Of a stretch of 64,000 nt of DNA, positions 22,521-34,559 are shown piece after piece. The stretch's first letter is position 1, and every line of letters begins with the position of its first letter. Source of the DNA: Paragonimus westermani (lineage: Eukaryota > Platyhelminthes > Trematoda > Plagiorchiida > Troglotrematidae); the NCBI GenBank assembly GCA_008508345.1, contig QNGE01000276.1:246482-310481 (forward strand), given 5' to 3'. Under the pieces are notes generated by a model. The model saw only the letters and a list, made by a program, of their open reading frames with translations, did no database searches and was not told the DNA's origin. A program made the position numbers and the translations under genes.

Positions 22521-24759
22521 TGTCATCTGTATTCTGTCTTTCGGTCTTCATCATCGGTCATCAAAATGTGTGATCCTTCACCACTACATAGATCTTGCGT
22601 ATTGTTCATTGCAAGTTGTAAACGACTGTCACTTCGCATTATATATCCTTTTGGTTGATACTAAGAGTTTTACAATACGAAGATAATCTTGATAACAAAT
22701 GTGTTTATCGTTTAAGGTAAAGTGGTTTTGTGGTATGTTCCGGTCATATCGATTAAGTGCTATCAAACTATATTGTACATAAATAAGGAAGCACATCTCT
22801 ACCGAGGATACACTAACAATCTCTCCGATAAATCTATTGCTGGAGGCGCATTGTTGGATTTGTTGAGGCTGGTCTGACACTTCTCTTTTCTCAAATTTAG
22901 TTTGCTAGGGACTGTTGAATTCATTGAGGTATGTTTAATATGGTTGTAGAAAGTCAATTCTATCTTTGTCTCCATTTTGCTTTTGGGTATATGTAGTGAA
23001 CAATCAGGTAATTCGTACCCTGACAGCGCAAACAGAATGTGTTTTCTTTTTTAGTAATTATTTTTGCTTACCTTTTTCAATAGTGTTTTGTTTGCTACCA
23101 CATTCATCTGTACCCAATTGTGAGCCCATTTCCCATTAAGTGGTGATCACTTTCTACCGCGTTTTGGGTTGCTCCATTTTACACGTCTTTTGTGGTTTAT
23201 TCACATCCGGAGTGAGACAGAGCACGTTTATTATAATTTTGTCAGTGATATCGTATAAATTCCAATCATTTGACTCGTCTTTTCCGGTGTGTGTCGTGTG
23301 ACTTAGTATTGTTAGAGGCGTCAAGTACACATCAATGGGTGGATTATCCCAATTCACGAGGAGTGATTCGCTCAGCATTGTACATGCAAGCGAACATTGA
23401 ACAGGTATTGACGTTGACGGGCTAAAATATGCGATTCACAGAAGGATCTATGTTATTATCATAAAAAGATGTTACCATAACCACACTTGAAATCGAGCCA
23501 TTTTTGCGAAGAGGCCTAGGCTCATTTAGACAAGATGTACTGCAAACCATGCTGTTGGAGTGAGAAAAAGCAAACATTACAAAATGGTTGTTCTACTTAT
23601 GTTAATTCCAGTTTTACATACGTAGCTGCTAGTTGAATTCACACTGTGCTGAACGAACCAAAAACATCTGATACCAACTGATTTTTCAAAGGATACCACG
23701 GTCGTTTTATCCTCCCGACCAGACTGAAGACTTAGCATTTAAGTGAAGAACGTCCGTTACTGTGTCTTCCGGCCAAAAACGTAAGCATCATAATTCATTT
23801 CGACTTGAAATCTCAAGGTCACTTAAAAGGTTTAAATATCCAAGGGTGTCGGATATGACCGTGTGTTTTGAAAAGGTGTCCTAATAATCAGTCCGCATAA
23901 CGAGTGAGAATAAGGTTACAAACCACGGTTGGCGTAGACTCCAAAATTTGGAGTAAAGTTTACATCTACAGAAAATGCAAAGCTGTATAAATATATCTGA
24001 TGGAGGTATGACAAAAACATGTTGCAACTAAGGTTGGTTTTGGTGTCATCATCAGGCTAAATACAATATTTATATGGATTAATCGCGTACGAAAGTAATA
24101 TAAGAATGGATGAAGGATTTGTCATCAATATCAGAAGCAAGTCTTTTTGAAGTGTGGTTAGTTGACACCAAACGGTCGATTTTGCAAAATAAGGGTGACT
24201 ACTTAGATCACGATTAATTGAACCGTTTGGTCTTGGCGTACACACAAAGTGTTTTGGCAATTCGCTTTTGGGTGCATAGTGAGGCAGGAAATCACAATAC
24301 ATTCACGAAGCCACACTTCGACGACCTAGCTTCTTCGATAGACGAAGCCGTCCTTGACGTGACGAACTTTATTCATGTGCAGTATCAAAGTATAGGTGTC
24401 ATCGGGAAACCTGTCTGAAACAGCTACTATCATTAGCTGTGTCCGAAAATCCGCACACGCATTACGGCCTCACAATCGTTTCAACTTCCGTTAACGGTAG
24501 TCAACGAAGATTTACAGTTCGTCTGTGCTTACACAGATAAAACTTTCTAGACCAACTTTCCAACGAGGAGCAAAGCATTCAATTCCGAACAACGTTTCGA
24601 CGTCCCATTTGGTAGATCCTCACTGTAACCAGAACTAAACCAAAACTCAACAAAGCCTCGTTGAACATTCTAGATCACAACATTTATGCATGTGAGAGTA
24701 AGCTTCTGGAATTTAAATTTAAAAACATCTGATCATCACTTCCTTCTGACAAAGTTCCC
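22521..24759. other. Unassigned non-coding DNA
   Basis: No recognisable family, exon or RNA gene on either strand. Confidence 0.4.
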
Positions 24760-25170
24760 AAGTGTCACCGCTTCGGCTGCCTTGTGAGCTACCATTGTCT
24801 ACGTATCATGAACAAGGCAAAGTTACTGCGCTTCCCGGCCAACTTACTTCTGGGCAGTCAGTGCAGACAACACTTAAGATCCGAAGTCAGCATGGCTACC
24901 ACTGGGCTTAAAGAAGCACTTACCTCTGCAATCATGCTTCACACTCATCTACGTTATGTACAACTCACTATCTCCCAGGATACACGAAATACAGCCTTGT
25001 ATGCAGTGCTTCAGCAAACAGTTCGAAACAACACATCTTCTCACATGCAGAACTTCCATCGGAGATCTGCTGGCAATTTGTTTGGCTGTTTATTAATTCA
25101 GCGCAATCGAGGACCCTTATTTCAAAACCTTCAGGGTTCTTCACCATCTGATAGTCGTCTTGAGTAATTA
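24760..25170 (+). pseudogene. Gypsy LTR retrotransposon pol fragment
   Basis: The translation matches the stretch joining the RT thumb to RNase H of Gypsy elements. NKAKLLRFPANLLLGS corresponds to the usual PN-x-AKLLRPLxxLL segment, GLKEALTSAIMLHTH to the 'F..LK.AL..A..L.HP' segment, and LTISQDTRNTALYAVLQQ to the RNase H start with Asp replaced or shifted at the catalytic site. Downstream text (HMQNFHRRS) corresponds to AFFSRRL. No LTRs, integrase or protease were found nearby, so this is a decayed internal fragment. Confidence 0.7.
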
Positions 25171-25929
25171 TTCTGACAGATATTTGACGCGGCCAGTCCG
25201 CCAGGTGAACTAAACAGATCGCTTTTCTCTCTCTGTCTTCCTCGTGTCTACGGTTTTTTTTTTATCACGGACACCCTAGGCTTCTATACACACCAGGTCG
25301 ATTGCGCACAACAAACACTTTGCATTGCGAAAGCTCAATAACACTTGTATAGATGATATGAAGCGTGCCAACTTGTATATCGTTACGATGTCGCTGATAA
25401 TCCCATTGAGTACCAGGGTGTATGACAAATTGGACTTTCTAGTCCAACCACGCAGCACTGTTTAAAAAGATCGGTTCCAGATGTACCGAAAAACTCGTCA
25501 CACTAGGAGTTACGCGGATCGCTGAAACTCGTCAAGAATCGATCTGTTCGGGTTAACATGAAGTGTAACGTGTGGTATCGGGTTTACGGTAAACTTATTT
25601 ACATGGGCTTCAACATCAAACGATACAATTGCCACCTGCTGTGTGTTTTTCCAACACCATCATCATCACAAACAGCAATACATCAGTGTGAAACACTAGT
25701 GCTCAACTGCCACCCAACCATGATGAAGAAAACAAGCGAAGCTTGTATAAGAAGTGGGAACAAAACGATAGTAAGGGGGAAAGACCTAACTAATAAAAAT
25801 AGCTGTCTATATTCAGACATTAAACATCAACGTGCCTAGACCTTGCAAACAAACAACCGCGCTGTAAGTGAAAGTAAGGCACCATTAACAAGACAGTCTC
25901 CTTACGGCTTCCACCAACCCACGTCATTA
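25171..25929. other. Unassigned DNA between retroelement fragments
   Basis: A T10 tract lies at 25254-25263. A plus-strand frame at 25558-25839 has no recognised motif. Confidence 0.35.
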
Positions 25930-28350
25930 AATACACTCATTTCACAGACAACTTGGCCAAACAAGAACAGCATTCACGCCACTGAGCTCAGTTAGCTTCA
26001 ATCTTACCTAACGTCTCAAGCCACCGACTCTGTAAGAAGCTAAGGGCCCAGCCCAGAAGACGAACTGGATCTACAGTGACCAACCTCTTCGTGAACGATT
26101 TAACTTGTCTACCCCAGGTCATACTCCGTCCATCTCGAACCTTGCGCTAGTCGGCCACAGCGTCAGCAAAGAGTGCACGGTGCGGAATGCGGCTAGCTGA
26201 CATCCTTAATACATGACCCATGGGCAAAAGAACTTGTTTGATCATCAGTGCTAACCGTCCGCTTTCTAACCTCCTCGTTGCTTGATCAATGGTGTCACCC
26301 GATGCAAGCGACTGAGCGAGAACATCAGTGGTCAAATACTTGAAGACGGTTCACGTTTTTCGTCCTGAGCGGACAAGCCTCGCTGCCATGAAGTGATACG
26401 ACTCTCACTGTTGTTTGACATACGCCACCCTCAAACTTCAGGGAGGTACCTCTCTGTCCCTTCAGGTGCCCCGGATCAGCGAATACCGCCCTTTCTATTT
26501 CGTTATTTACAATTCCGCCACCGCCGCTGGTGCAGCTTCCCAGTTATAGAAAGCGATCAACAATCTCCAAGATTTCACTATCTAACATTAAGTCTACATA
26601 ATCACAGCAATCTTGCAGAGGCACTTTGCATTTTGAGACTGCAAAGCACATTCCGAAGTACTAAGCAGAACACAAAATAGCCTCGAGCGTTGTTCGAACT
26701 GCTTGAAGGTTGTCAGATTGCAGCACCTTGTCGTCGGTATAATCAAGATCTGTCAGTCATTCACCAGGTAGGGGGTCCACGCCGCATCTTGCCAGCACCG
26801 GAGACAACCCGTCATTATTTCTTCTATGTGGAAACTGAACGAAAATCGTGAAAGTGGACAGCCTTGATGTACGTCGCTCCTGGTGTTCCAACTGTCAAGC
26901 AGTTCACCGTTGACCCTAAGGCGGAGTATGAGAATAAGATGTTGACAGTATAGTCATACGCTTCGTCGGTAAGGCCCAGCGTTTAAGTGTCTAAAAGTTA
27001 AGATCGATTCACCGAATCGAGTGCACCTTCACAGCCAAAATACACGGCAACTGTTGGCCGACAGTATACGTGACACTGCTCTAGAATTTGACGAAGAGTA
27101 AAAATGTGATCTATACATCTCAGCCCGGGGCGAAATCCTGCCTGTGCTTCCCTAATGCTTACCTCCGGAACCACAGTGAGTCGACGACGTATAATGGATG
27201 CCAGGACCTTAGTGGTGACTGTGGTCTATCTAATCACCCTTCGGTTTTCGCCAGAGCCACTGAAACCTTTCTTGAATAGGCGAACTACTCATGTGTGACC
27301 CCAGCAAGGAGGGATTTTTTCCGTTTGCCACACACGTTGAAACAACTGAGTCAGGACCTCTACAAACACCTCCCTACCTTCTTTGAAAAGTGCAGGAATG
27401 AGACCATTCGAGCCAGCAGTCCTATTCAGTTTGAGAACGGAAGTGCAATTAATAACCTAAGTCTTAGTGAGTGGTTCCAAATCTATCGACTAGGGTGTCA
27501 CATAACAAGTCTGTGGCAGCTACACTTTAGAAGCAGGAGGCCAGCTAAATTGACTCTCAACGTATTCCGTCCGCCGCTCTGACCTTCTGGGCTTACTATA
27601 GATGTGTACCATCTGTCTCACTTATAGCTTTATTGAGAGACAGTCGCCTGGGACCAGTAGCACGGATAAACTTGAAAAGAGTGCTGATGTTCCCTGAAGC
27701 AAAACAGCCTCCAATTCCCTAACTTTCCCCATTAGACACGCCTCGTGATCAGCCTTTAGGCTACCTTTCAGTTTCATACGGATATCTCTGCTAAACTTGT
27801 TATACGAAATGCCAGGAGAAATGCTCCCTGTGGCCTATAAAAACCCCAAAGATTTCTCCGAGATTCGATGTTTGTTCATCCTATGTACCCTGGTGTCACA
27901 TGCTATAGTACCTGTTTCAAAGGCGACCCATAAGATTTGGGTCTAACAGTTATGAGGATCTTCGGAGTGAGAACTACTAAGGCAGCTTTCTAAGCCGATT
28001 AGCTACTTTTGCTGTACCGATGGTAAAGCCACCATCTCAACAACCATTCGTTGTTGTCGGTAGGGTCGTTGCCCGGCAGGAGTAAGAACAAAACGACAAA
28101 GCTTCCGCGCATGATCTAAATCCAAGTACGTGCTCCAATAAGAGCAGCAGTCTAGAACGGAACCCTGCCATCTATGACTAACGGCTATGTGGTCTATCTG
28201 AGATCAGGCCTGATTCGGAGAAGGCGGGCGTGAAGTATAGCAAGGACGATGCTCTTAATGTGCAAGTGATTGCCTTCACCACTTCAAAGGATTGGTGCTC
28301 GAACCAGTTTTTGCTCGTGGTAAACACAATGAACTACCGCGTGTAGCTGA
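25930..28350 (-). pseudogene. Decayed RTE-type retrotransposon (endonuclease plus RT)
   Basis: Reading the minus strand from 28350 leftward: endonuclease end (IDHIAVSHRW near 28190, then LDLDHA near 28115); linker near 27800-27600; RT segments GLIPALFKE and RVWQTEKIPPCWG (27410-27310), QAGFRPGLRCIDHIFTLRQ (27144-27080) and a worn ALDSVN (about 27015); catalytic YADD as YTDD (about 26735); and a C-terminal part with GHVLRMSASRIPHRALF (about 26200) and a WLETL...QW segment (about 26030-25970). Many stops and frameshifts mean it cannot encode a protein. It is a different, much older copy than the RTE at 14.6-16.6 kb. Confidence 0.85.
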
Positions 28351-29910
28351 TCATATGGGGATACTTAGGGTGATTCAGTAAGAAGCTCATGCATCTGAAG
28401 TCACAACGCCCAAGAAAAAGTGGCCGTGAGAGTGATAACTGTGATTTGGCGAAGGTTAAAATGATTCTTTTCCAGAAGTTATGCTTTGTGCTGCTAACAG
28501 GTGTCATTTGTGTAGTAAGAAAGCATTATAAGAAGTTGTGACCTGAATACGTAACATCCTTCATTATTTCCAATACTCATTACTCTGTCCACATGGTCAT
28601 AAGTAACATGCGTGGTTAAAGACCACTGTAACAATAAGCAGACCCTGGACATAACAGGGCAAGATCTGCTGATAGTACACGATTATGGTGCCGTAAGGAG
28701 AACTGTGAGGAGTTGCTTTGCTTGTCCTAGGGAATCTGCGGCTCATGGGAACGAGTTGTTGGAGTTCATGCAGGTAGCAGATCAGAGGTGGGATTGGGTC
28801 GTTCTTAGTACTTGGGAATTGGTTACTTCGACCTCATTTTTATGAAGTGGGGGGAGGTTGCGTTAAAATAATTCATAAGTCTGTTACGCCAACTATAGTC
28901 TACATACGGTCTGACCGATGACACTTTTACAGCGTCAGTGCTGTAATTCATGATGATGCATGATTACTGCGTTGATATCGACAGCCTTACTGATTTTGGT
29001 GGGGAAACATAAGAGTTACTTGGAGAGATTCAAAAGTGGGACAAGCTGAGGGTCAGAAGTCAAAGATGTGCCCAAACCCTATAACTACATTTCGACACAC
29101 TCTGGTCATTGCAGGAGTGTGTTGTAATAAACATCATGTTCCTCAAAGAAAGCTACTGAATGTTTGGAGTGGACAGCGATCTACTAATGATTAGCTTCCA
29201 GTGGTGTTTGTAGAATTAATGCTCTCGTCGATGTGACTGCAAAAGCTGTTTCGTCTGGGGCGTTGTTTATTAGATTATATCTCTTACAATTATGTAAAAA
29301 CAACAAGAAACCCGTGCACTCACTTGCATGGCTGACATTTATCCGCAAGTAATCGGCAGCTTGATGGCACGTCCACCATAGTGCATACACACGTTTCTCA
29401 CAGTCGCCTTTCTGACGTTGAGACCTGCCCTTCAGTTCCCGGATCTACGCACTGTACCACTCTCAACCGATGGTTTACGTTGTACAATACTGCCAACCTG
29501 GGAACCCTAAGTATCTCTGGCGCACTTCAGTGGACCCGAAATCCATTTGACCTTTAACAAGTTAGTATAAGAGTCATCCAGTCATCCAGCCATCAAGTAT
29601 AAAAAACCGAGTACACAGCAGTGGAGGTAGGTCGCTGCATCAACCGGGAGAGCATGTTGCTAAACCACAAACAAGTAGACGCCGGTTAGAACACAAAAAG
29701 AAATTTAGATTTGACGATTAGTGTCTGTTTGCCACTAATTCCTTGATTTTTACACTGCTACTCATACTTCGTACATTGCTGATCACATGAGTTAAATATC
29801 CCTGGTTGATGCGACTGGTATTTGGACCGGGGGACAGAGAATGCACAAGTGCTGAACACGAGACTATCTTAATAGTACTTTTTCTTTGGTAGACAACGTT
29901 GACTACACCT
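28351..29910. other. Unassigned DNA
   Basis: A plus-strand frame at 28612-28845 includes HGNELLEFMQVAD, faintly like the NGERLL segment of retrotransposon endonucleases, but this is not enough to call. A gtcatcca triplet occurs near 29573-29595. Confidence 0.3.
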
Positions 29911-30330
29911 ATTTCCATATCAGTTTCCATGTTAGGCACAAGACTTTCCATTACAAGCCACAGCAAATCACTGTGCGTTAGAATTTCCACCCTAGATTCT
30001 TGGACGTGACGGTAAGGACACGACTGGCCCAACTTACCGTAAGGGACGACCAATCTTGAGTTGAGTATTTTGCATTGGCTACTTTGGTGGAGGAATTGGT
30101 TTAGGTTATTCGAGGGGTGTCAACGGATTTGCTTAATGAGAACGGGGTTAGCGGTCAAAGTGGAACACAGATCATCTAACCCTGTTCCTACTAATTCATC
30201 AAGCAGCGGGCCGTATTGGTTCTTTTGACAGGTGAAGGGTTGTGAGTGGTTAGGGGTGTCTGTGAATCTCACGTTCAATAGGAGTGAGGTTTAGGGTCGT
30301 AGTGGACTTCGAGCTATAGTGTGGGAGTGA
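29911..30330 (+). repeat. Left arm of large inverted repeat
   Basis: This 420-bp arm is the reverse complement of 30415-30833 with about 8-9 mismatches by eye (about 98%). The inner half (about 30110-30318) is identical. On the minus strand the arm holds a frame with PYGKLGQSCPYRHVQESRVE, which is repeated on the plus strand in the other arm. The family is not recognised. Confidence 0.9.
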
Positions 30331-30414
30331 CGTGTTTCCGGACGGATACGAGTGCACTTGCGTCCGCTGGCCATGTATGCGAGAGAACAAATGAAAATAT
30401 TCTCAGAAACTGGT
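30331..30414. other. Spacer of the inverted repeat
   Basis: An 84-bp unique loop between two 420-bp arms. No element ends or promoter are recognised. Confidence 0.85.
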
Positions 30415-30833
30415 TCACTCTCACACTATAGCTCGAAGTCCACTACGACCCTAAACCTCACTCCTATTGAACGTGAGATTCACAGACACCCCTAACCACT
30501 CACAACCCTTCACCTGTCAAAAGAACCAATACGGCCCGCTGCTTGATGAATTAGTAGGAACAGGGTTAGATGATCTGTGTTCCACTTTGACCGCTAACCC
30601 CGTTCTCATTAAGCAAATCCGTTGACACCCCTCGAATAACCTAAGGCAATTCCTCCACCAAAGTAGCCAATGCAAAATACTCAACTCAAGATTGGTCGCC
30701 CCTTACGGTAAGTTGGGCCAGTCGTGTTCTTACCGTCACGTCCAAGAATCTAGGGTGGAAATTCTAACGCACAGTGATTTGCTGTGGCGTGTAACGGAAA
30801 GTCTTGTGCCTAACATGGAAACAGATATGGAAA
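30415..30833 (-). repeat. Right arm of large inverted repeat
   Basis: Reverse complement of 29911-30330. A transcript across both arms could fold into a hairpin of about 420 bp. No target-site duplication is evident in the flanks. Confidence 0.9.
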
Positions 30834-31519
30834 AATGTATAAAACTGTGTATTCGACGGCTTATGCATTTCACACTACCTTAACAACGACGCATTGGTCG
30901 TCTAACTGTGCAGCAGCCCAAACAAACGTAGATTTGGGGCATGGGTGTGAAGTGACTTAGACACGTGCGCAAGTGACATCAACGGCAGAGAGGAGTGAGT
31001 AAATCCAGAGAGAATGGACTGATCAGGATCGCAAGTTATAATCTAATCCCTTCTCCAGAGCAGAAAGGAGACAGCTATGTTAACATTTCGTTTACCCTCT
31101 GCAGTCGCAAGCGTAAAACATGTTAATTATATACATCATACGGATAAGGACAAACAGGGACTACGCGCGTCCACAAGCACACGAAATGTTACGTAATCAT
31201 GGCCACGACAATCCGAGAGTTTACCCAACCACTTTTGTGCACAAAAAGTCGGCTGCTAATTTAAGATATGCATCACTTCACAGAGAACCAGTAACTTTGT
31301 GTTTCGATAGCGCAACAGTATCTTGAATCCAATCCCTTTATGACGGCGACAGTGTCCCATGATCTACGATGCTGCAATCATAGTCTGCTCTGTAAGAACC
31401 AACGGGGATACACATAGATAATAAACGTCCGAAGTGTGGTCAACAATTCAATGTATATGAATCACAATAGAAGACTTGGCGGCGGGTAGGTAGAATATGT
31501 ACCGACCTTCAATATGTAT
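30834..31519. other. Unassigned DNA
   Basis: No feature recognised. Confidence 0.35.
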
Positions 31520-31701
31520 AGTGGATGTTACTGGTATTGTTATGTTCGCCGAGCTGGGCATTTAGGTTGCAAACGTTTTATCACCAAGCGAGGTGACATC
31601 ATCAGTGCGTGAGTGTTTCGCCGAACATATCAATACCAAAACCATCAACCCGAGCTACAAACAACACCACCACTATTCCCAACCATCAAGTGGATGTTAC
31701 T
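31520..31701. mobile_element. Fold-back 'alpha' PLE-type insertion with TSD
   Basis: The 13-bp direct repeat agtggatgttact at 31520-31532 and 31689-31701 brackets an insert. The left part of the insert (ggtattgttatgttcgcc) is inverted relative to the right part (gccgaacatatcaatacc), enclosing the CTGATGA-hairpin-GAAACG module (antisense, about 31575-31606). The right end is aaccatca, as in the other copies. It is non-coding and non-autonomous. Confidence 0.8.
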
Positions 31702-31750
31702 ATTACGACATATCGGTAAAAGAAGTCAACAGTACGCACTTAACTAATGA

Positions 31751-32362
31751 TCAGCGGAGAGATGTAGGGAGGTGTACAAGAGAGTGAATGATCAACTTTT
31801 CAAGGGATCTCGTCCCCGGTTTTATTGGAGAATCCAGTGCTGTGTACATTTCACAAATGCAGAAAAACCGGTGTGAGCAAAACAAAGTTAGTACGGACAG
31901 ATCTCCTGGTATGAAACTTACAGACAGTAAGCATGTAAGTGTACACTTGCACAACCAGTAGATGAATGAGCAGCGAGACAGCTGGAGGGAATTTATTAGA
32001 CGCAGTTCTATGTTTGGTGATGTGTAGAGTTTTAGAGAAGTCAGTTGAATCGGCAAAAACAGTGGGCCAAACAAGGTTTTACGGAAAAGGTAGACTCTTG
32101 CTGGAAAGTTTTGTCTACACGATGGACTGATACTCTGAATGTAGCTCTCTATTCTTGTTTTATATTTGCACAGTAAAATACTAATTTTCTTCCAAATAAG
32201 AAGTAAATTTTCGAATAGCTTGAAACATTGCAAATCTGGCGGGGTGATTTTTAAGGGGTAGCTTATCAACCAGTCTGCTTCAGTTAACCCCAAGCCCATC
32301 GAGCTGAAAGTGAATATTAGCCAAAATATTTCAGAAGAGAAAAAGAACTTACGGATGAACAA
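31751..32362 (-). CDS. 203-codon open frame, probably not a gene
   Basis: This is the longest frame outside the RTE element. The translation is rich in Phe, Leu, Ile, Ser and Cys with no domain, repeat or clear signal peptide that I recognise, and its composition mirrors local T-richness. One such frame by chance in 64 kb on six frames is not extraordinary. It is recorded as a candidate only. Confidence 0.12.
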   Translation of the reverse strand: MFIRKFFFSSEIFWLIFTFSSMGLGLTEADWLISYPLKITPPDLQCFKLFENLLLIWKKISILLCKYKTRIESYIQSISPSCRQNFPARVYLFRKTLFGPLFLPIQLTSLKLYTSPNIELRLINSLQLSRCSFIYWLCKCTLTCLLSVSFIPGDLSVLTLFCSHRFFCICEMYTALDSPIKPGTRSLEKLIIHSLVHLPTSLR

Positions 32363-34379
32363 TGGACGTAACGCGTTGATGTTTTTAAATCTGTGGACAC
32401 AAAGTAAACAGAAACGTATTTTATAGCCTCAATGAACTAGAACGTTATGTATGTATTGTCAACTTAGTTCGACTAACCTACAAGAACAGTTTTCACAAAT
32501 CCTTTCGCCTTTCCATCTGGTTTGTCTTATTTACAGAAAGTTCAGAAAAATGTTTGGACAGTGTAACATAAGCCATCTGTACTAACTTATGTGTGTATGT
32601 GTTACTTAGATGCGGTTGCATCGTTAGCCTAAGTCCGGTACGTGTGTCTCGATCTTGTTGTGATGTCTGTTCAGTAGAAGAGCTGGAAAACGAACAGGCT
32701 TCACAAGAACGCTGTTAACGATAGAAAGAAAGCAGGCATGAGTCAGATGTTTCCAAACATCTTGAGAAAATAAGGGTTCTATATAGATTAGCAATATAAT
32801 GTATCTGTAATTCGGTTTGTCAAGTCATATTTTTTGGAAGTTTGTTAAGTGACACAGCCCCTGATTAACGCGATCACCGGGGTTGATTTTTGTGGCGAGA
32901 AAGTAACACAAACAATTACTCAGCTGACGAGAAGTCGTACAGATTGCACGGTGCGTTCAGTTAACAGGTCCTGTCACTCGTTAGCCGTCAAACGCACATT
33001 CAAGTGACACGTATAGTTGAAGGCAAGAACTTAAGGTTAACGAAAATTTCCCAGTGGTTGTATTCTTCACGTGGTTCCTGATTCTAACGAGCAGACTGCT
33101 CTTACTTGACCAATTACAGCAGAGTTCCATGGATTTTGGTTGTGTGTAGTATGACTGCCGCTTTGTTCACTCGCAATTCTAAACACGTGCCAGTATGTCA
33201 GTGAAACACACTCGTGGTACCTCAACCTATTGCTCAATACGAATTGTCCATTACTTAGAGTTAGGCAGAGCTCCCGCATCACCACATAACTTTCGACCAT
33301 TTTTTTTCGAGAAGAGAATAAACTTAAGTTGCACTCTTGTTATTGCTGATCATCATGGTAACTTGTTGTAACGATCAAGATATGAGCTTCGGTGACAATT
33401 ACATAAGGTATTTACCACTGTGCTATATATCACACTTTAAGCAAGACTGAATTGTCATATGCAGACGGGCAGTTGCATTCGTTCGCCGTGAGGGTCAGTG
33501 GATATGGATAACACAACAGTTACTGTCCCCCTCCTAACGATCGGAAAAACTGCGCATTACCTACAACATAATGTGTTCACGCATCTGTGTATGTACATAA
33601 CACGGGATCAGTGGCGGAGTGACAAACATGGTTCAGATGGGGGCAAAAATATGCATTTCCGACCAGCTGTAGCTGTTGTGAAACTCCAGTCTAATGTTTG
33701 TTTTGAAAAGACCAACTTCACAGTTCACCGGTTGAACTAGAAAAAACACCCGTCTGCGTTAGGATTTTTCAATCACAAAGCATGCGCAATCGTGCAGCGG
33801 CTTATTTGCACATCTCATTGATAACTGATAACTCATCAGCCTTCAGCAGGCTTCAGATTATCCTTCTTGCCAACTTATCAAATTAACCGAAAAACTCATC
33901 AAAAATAGGTTTAGGAGAAGTGAACAGTTTTCCATCGCGGCTGATCAACTGTACCTACCTGTTGTGAAGAGTGTCCGTTTGTCACTGAATTACCGCAATC
34001 GGATTAGTCTGAAAAAGAAAGAGTCACGTCTGTGTGCAGTGCGCGTTCAAGGATGACACTCAGAAATTCCCTGACTACGGATGAGCAACCTTCTGTTGAC
34101 TGATGGATTGGGTGGGAGTACATTACACTTTCTACTGCCGACTTTTCAGACTTTAATCTGAATGATCAAATTTTATCATAATTCACTTTTTTTCCCCTAT
34201 ATCCTAAAAGTGTTATGTAAGTCCTCCTCAGATCAGCATTCCGTTACTACTGACTTCGCTTTCAAGTTCATTAAACATTGAAGCACTAAGTGTCTATCGC
34301 TCCTCGTCATTTCAAACTGGCAACTAGCGTAAAAACAAATGGCACCTTTTGTGACGTCCGCTCAAATTAAATTTGCAAG
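32363..34379. other. Unassigned non-coding DNA
   Basis: Nothing recognised on either strand. Confidence 0.4.
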
Positions 34380-34460
34380 TATGCTTTTATTTCTACGCTT
34401 CCGAGATTTGAACCACCGCCATTCGCATGATAATCAAATATAAATATCAGCACCATTTCT
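34380..34460 (-). repeat. Possible SINE box B remnant
   Basis: The minus strand reads ggcggtggttcaaatctcgg followed by sequence with tgcaaatt, as in the tRNA-like region of the SINE. Only about 70 bp match and no tail is present. Confidence 0.3.
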
Positions 34461-34559
34461 GGATTCTGGGCTACATGGTCTTATTGGATTAGATACGCTA
34501 GTAGGGGAGTATGTGAAGTCAGGCGCAAACACTTTAGTAGCCTACTAAACCGCCTTACT

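Noticed and set aside
28612..28845. Retrotransposon endonuclease fragment on the plus strand
   Set aside because: Only a short NGERLL-like match (HGNELLEFM) with no other catalytic motif.
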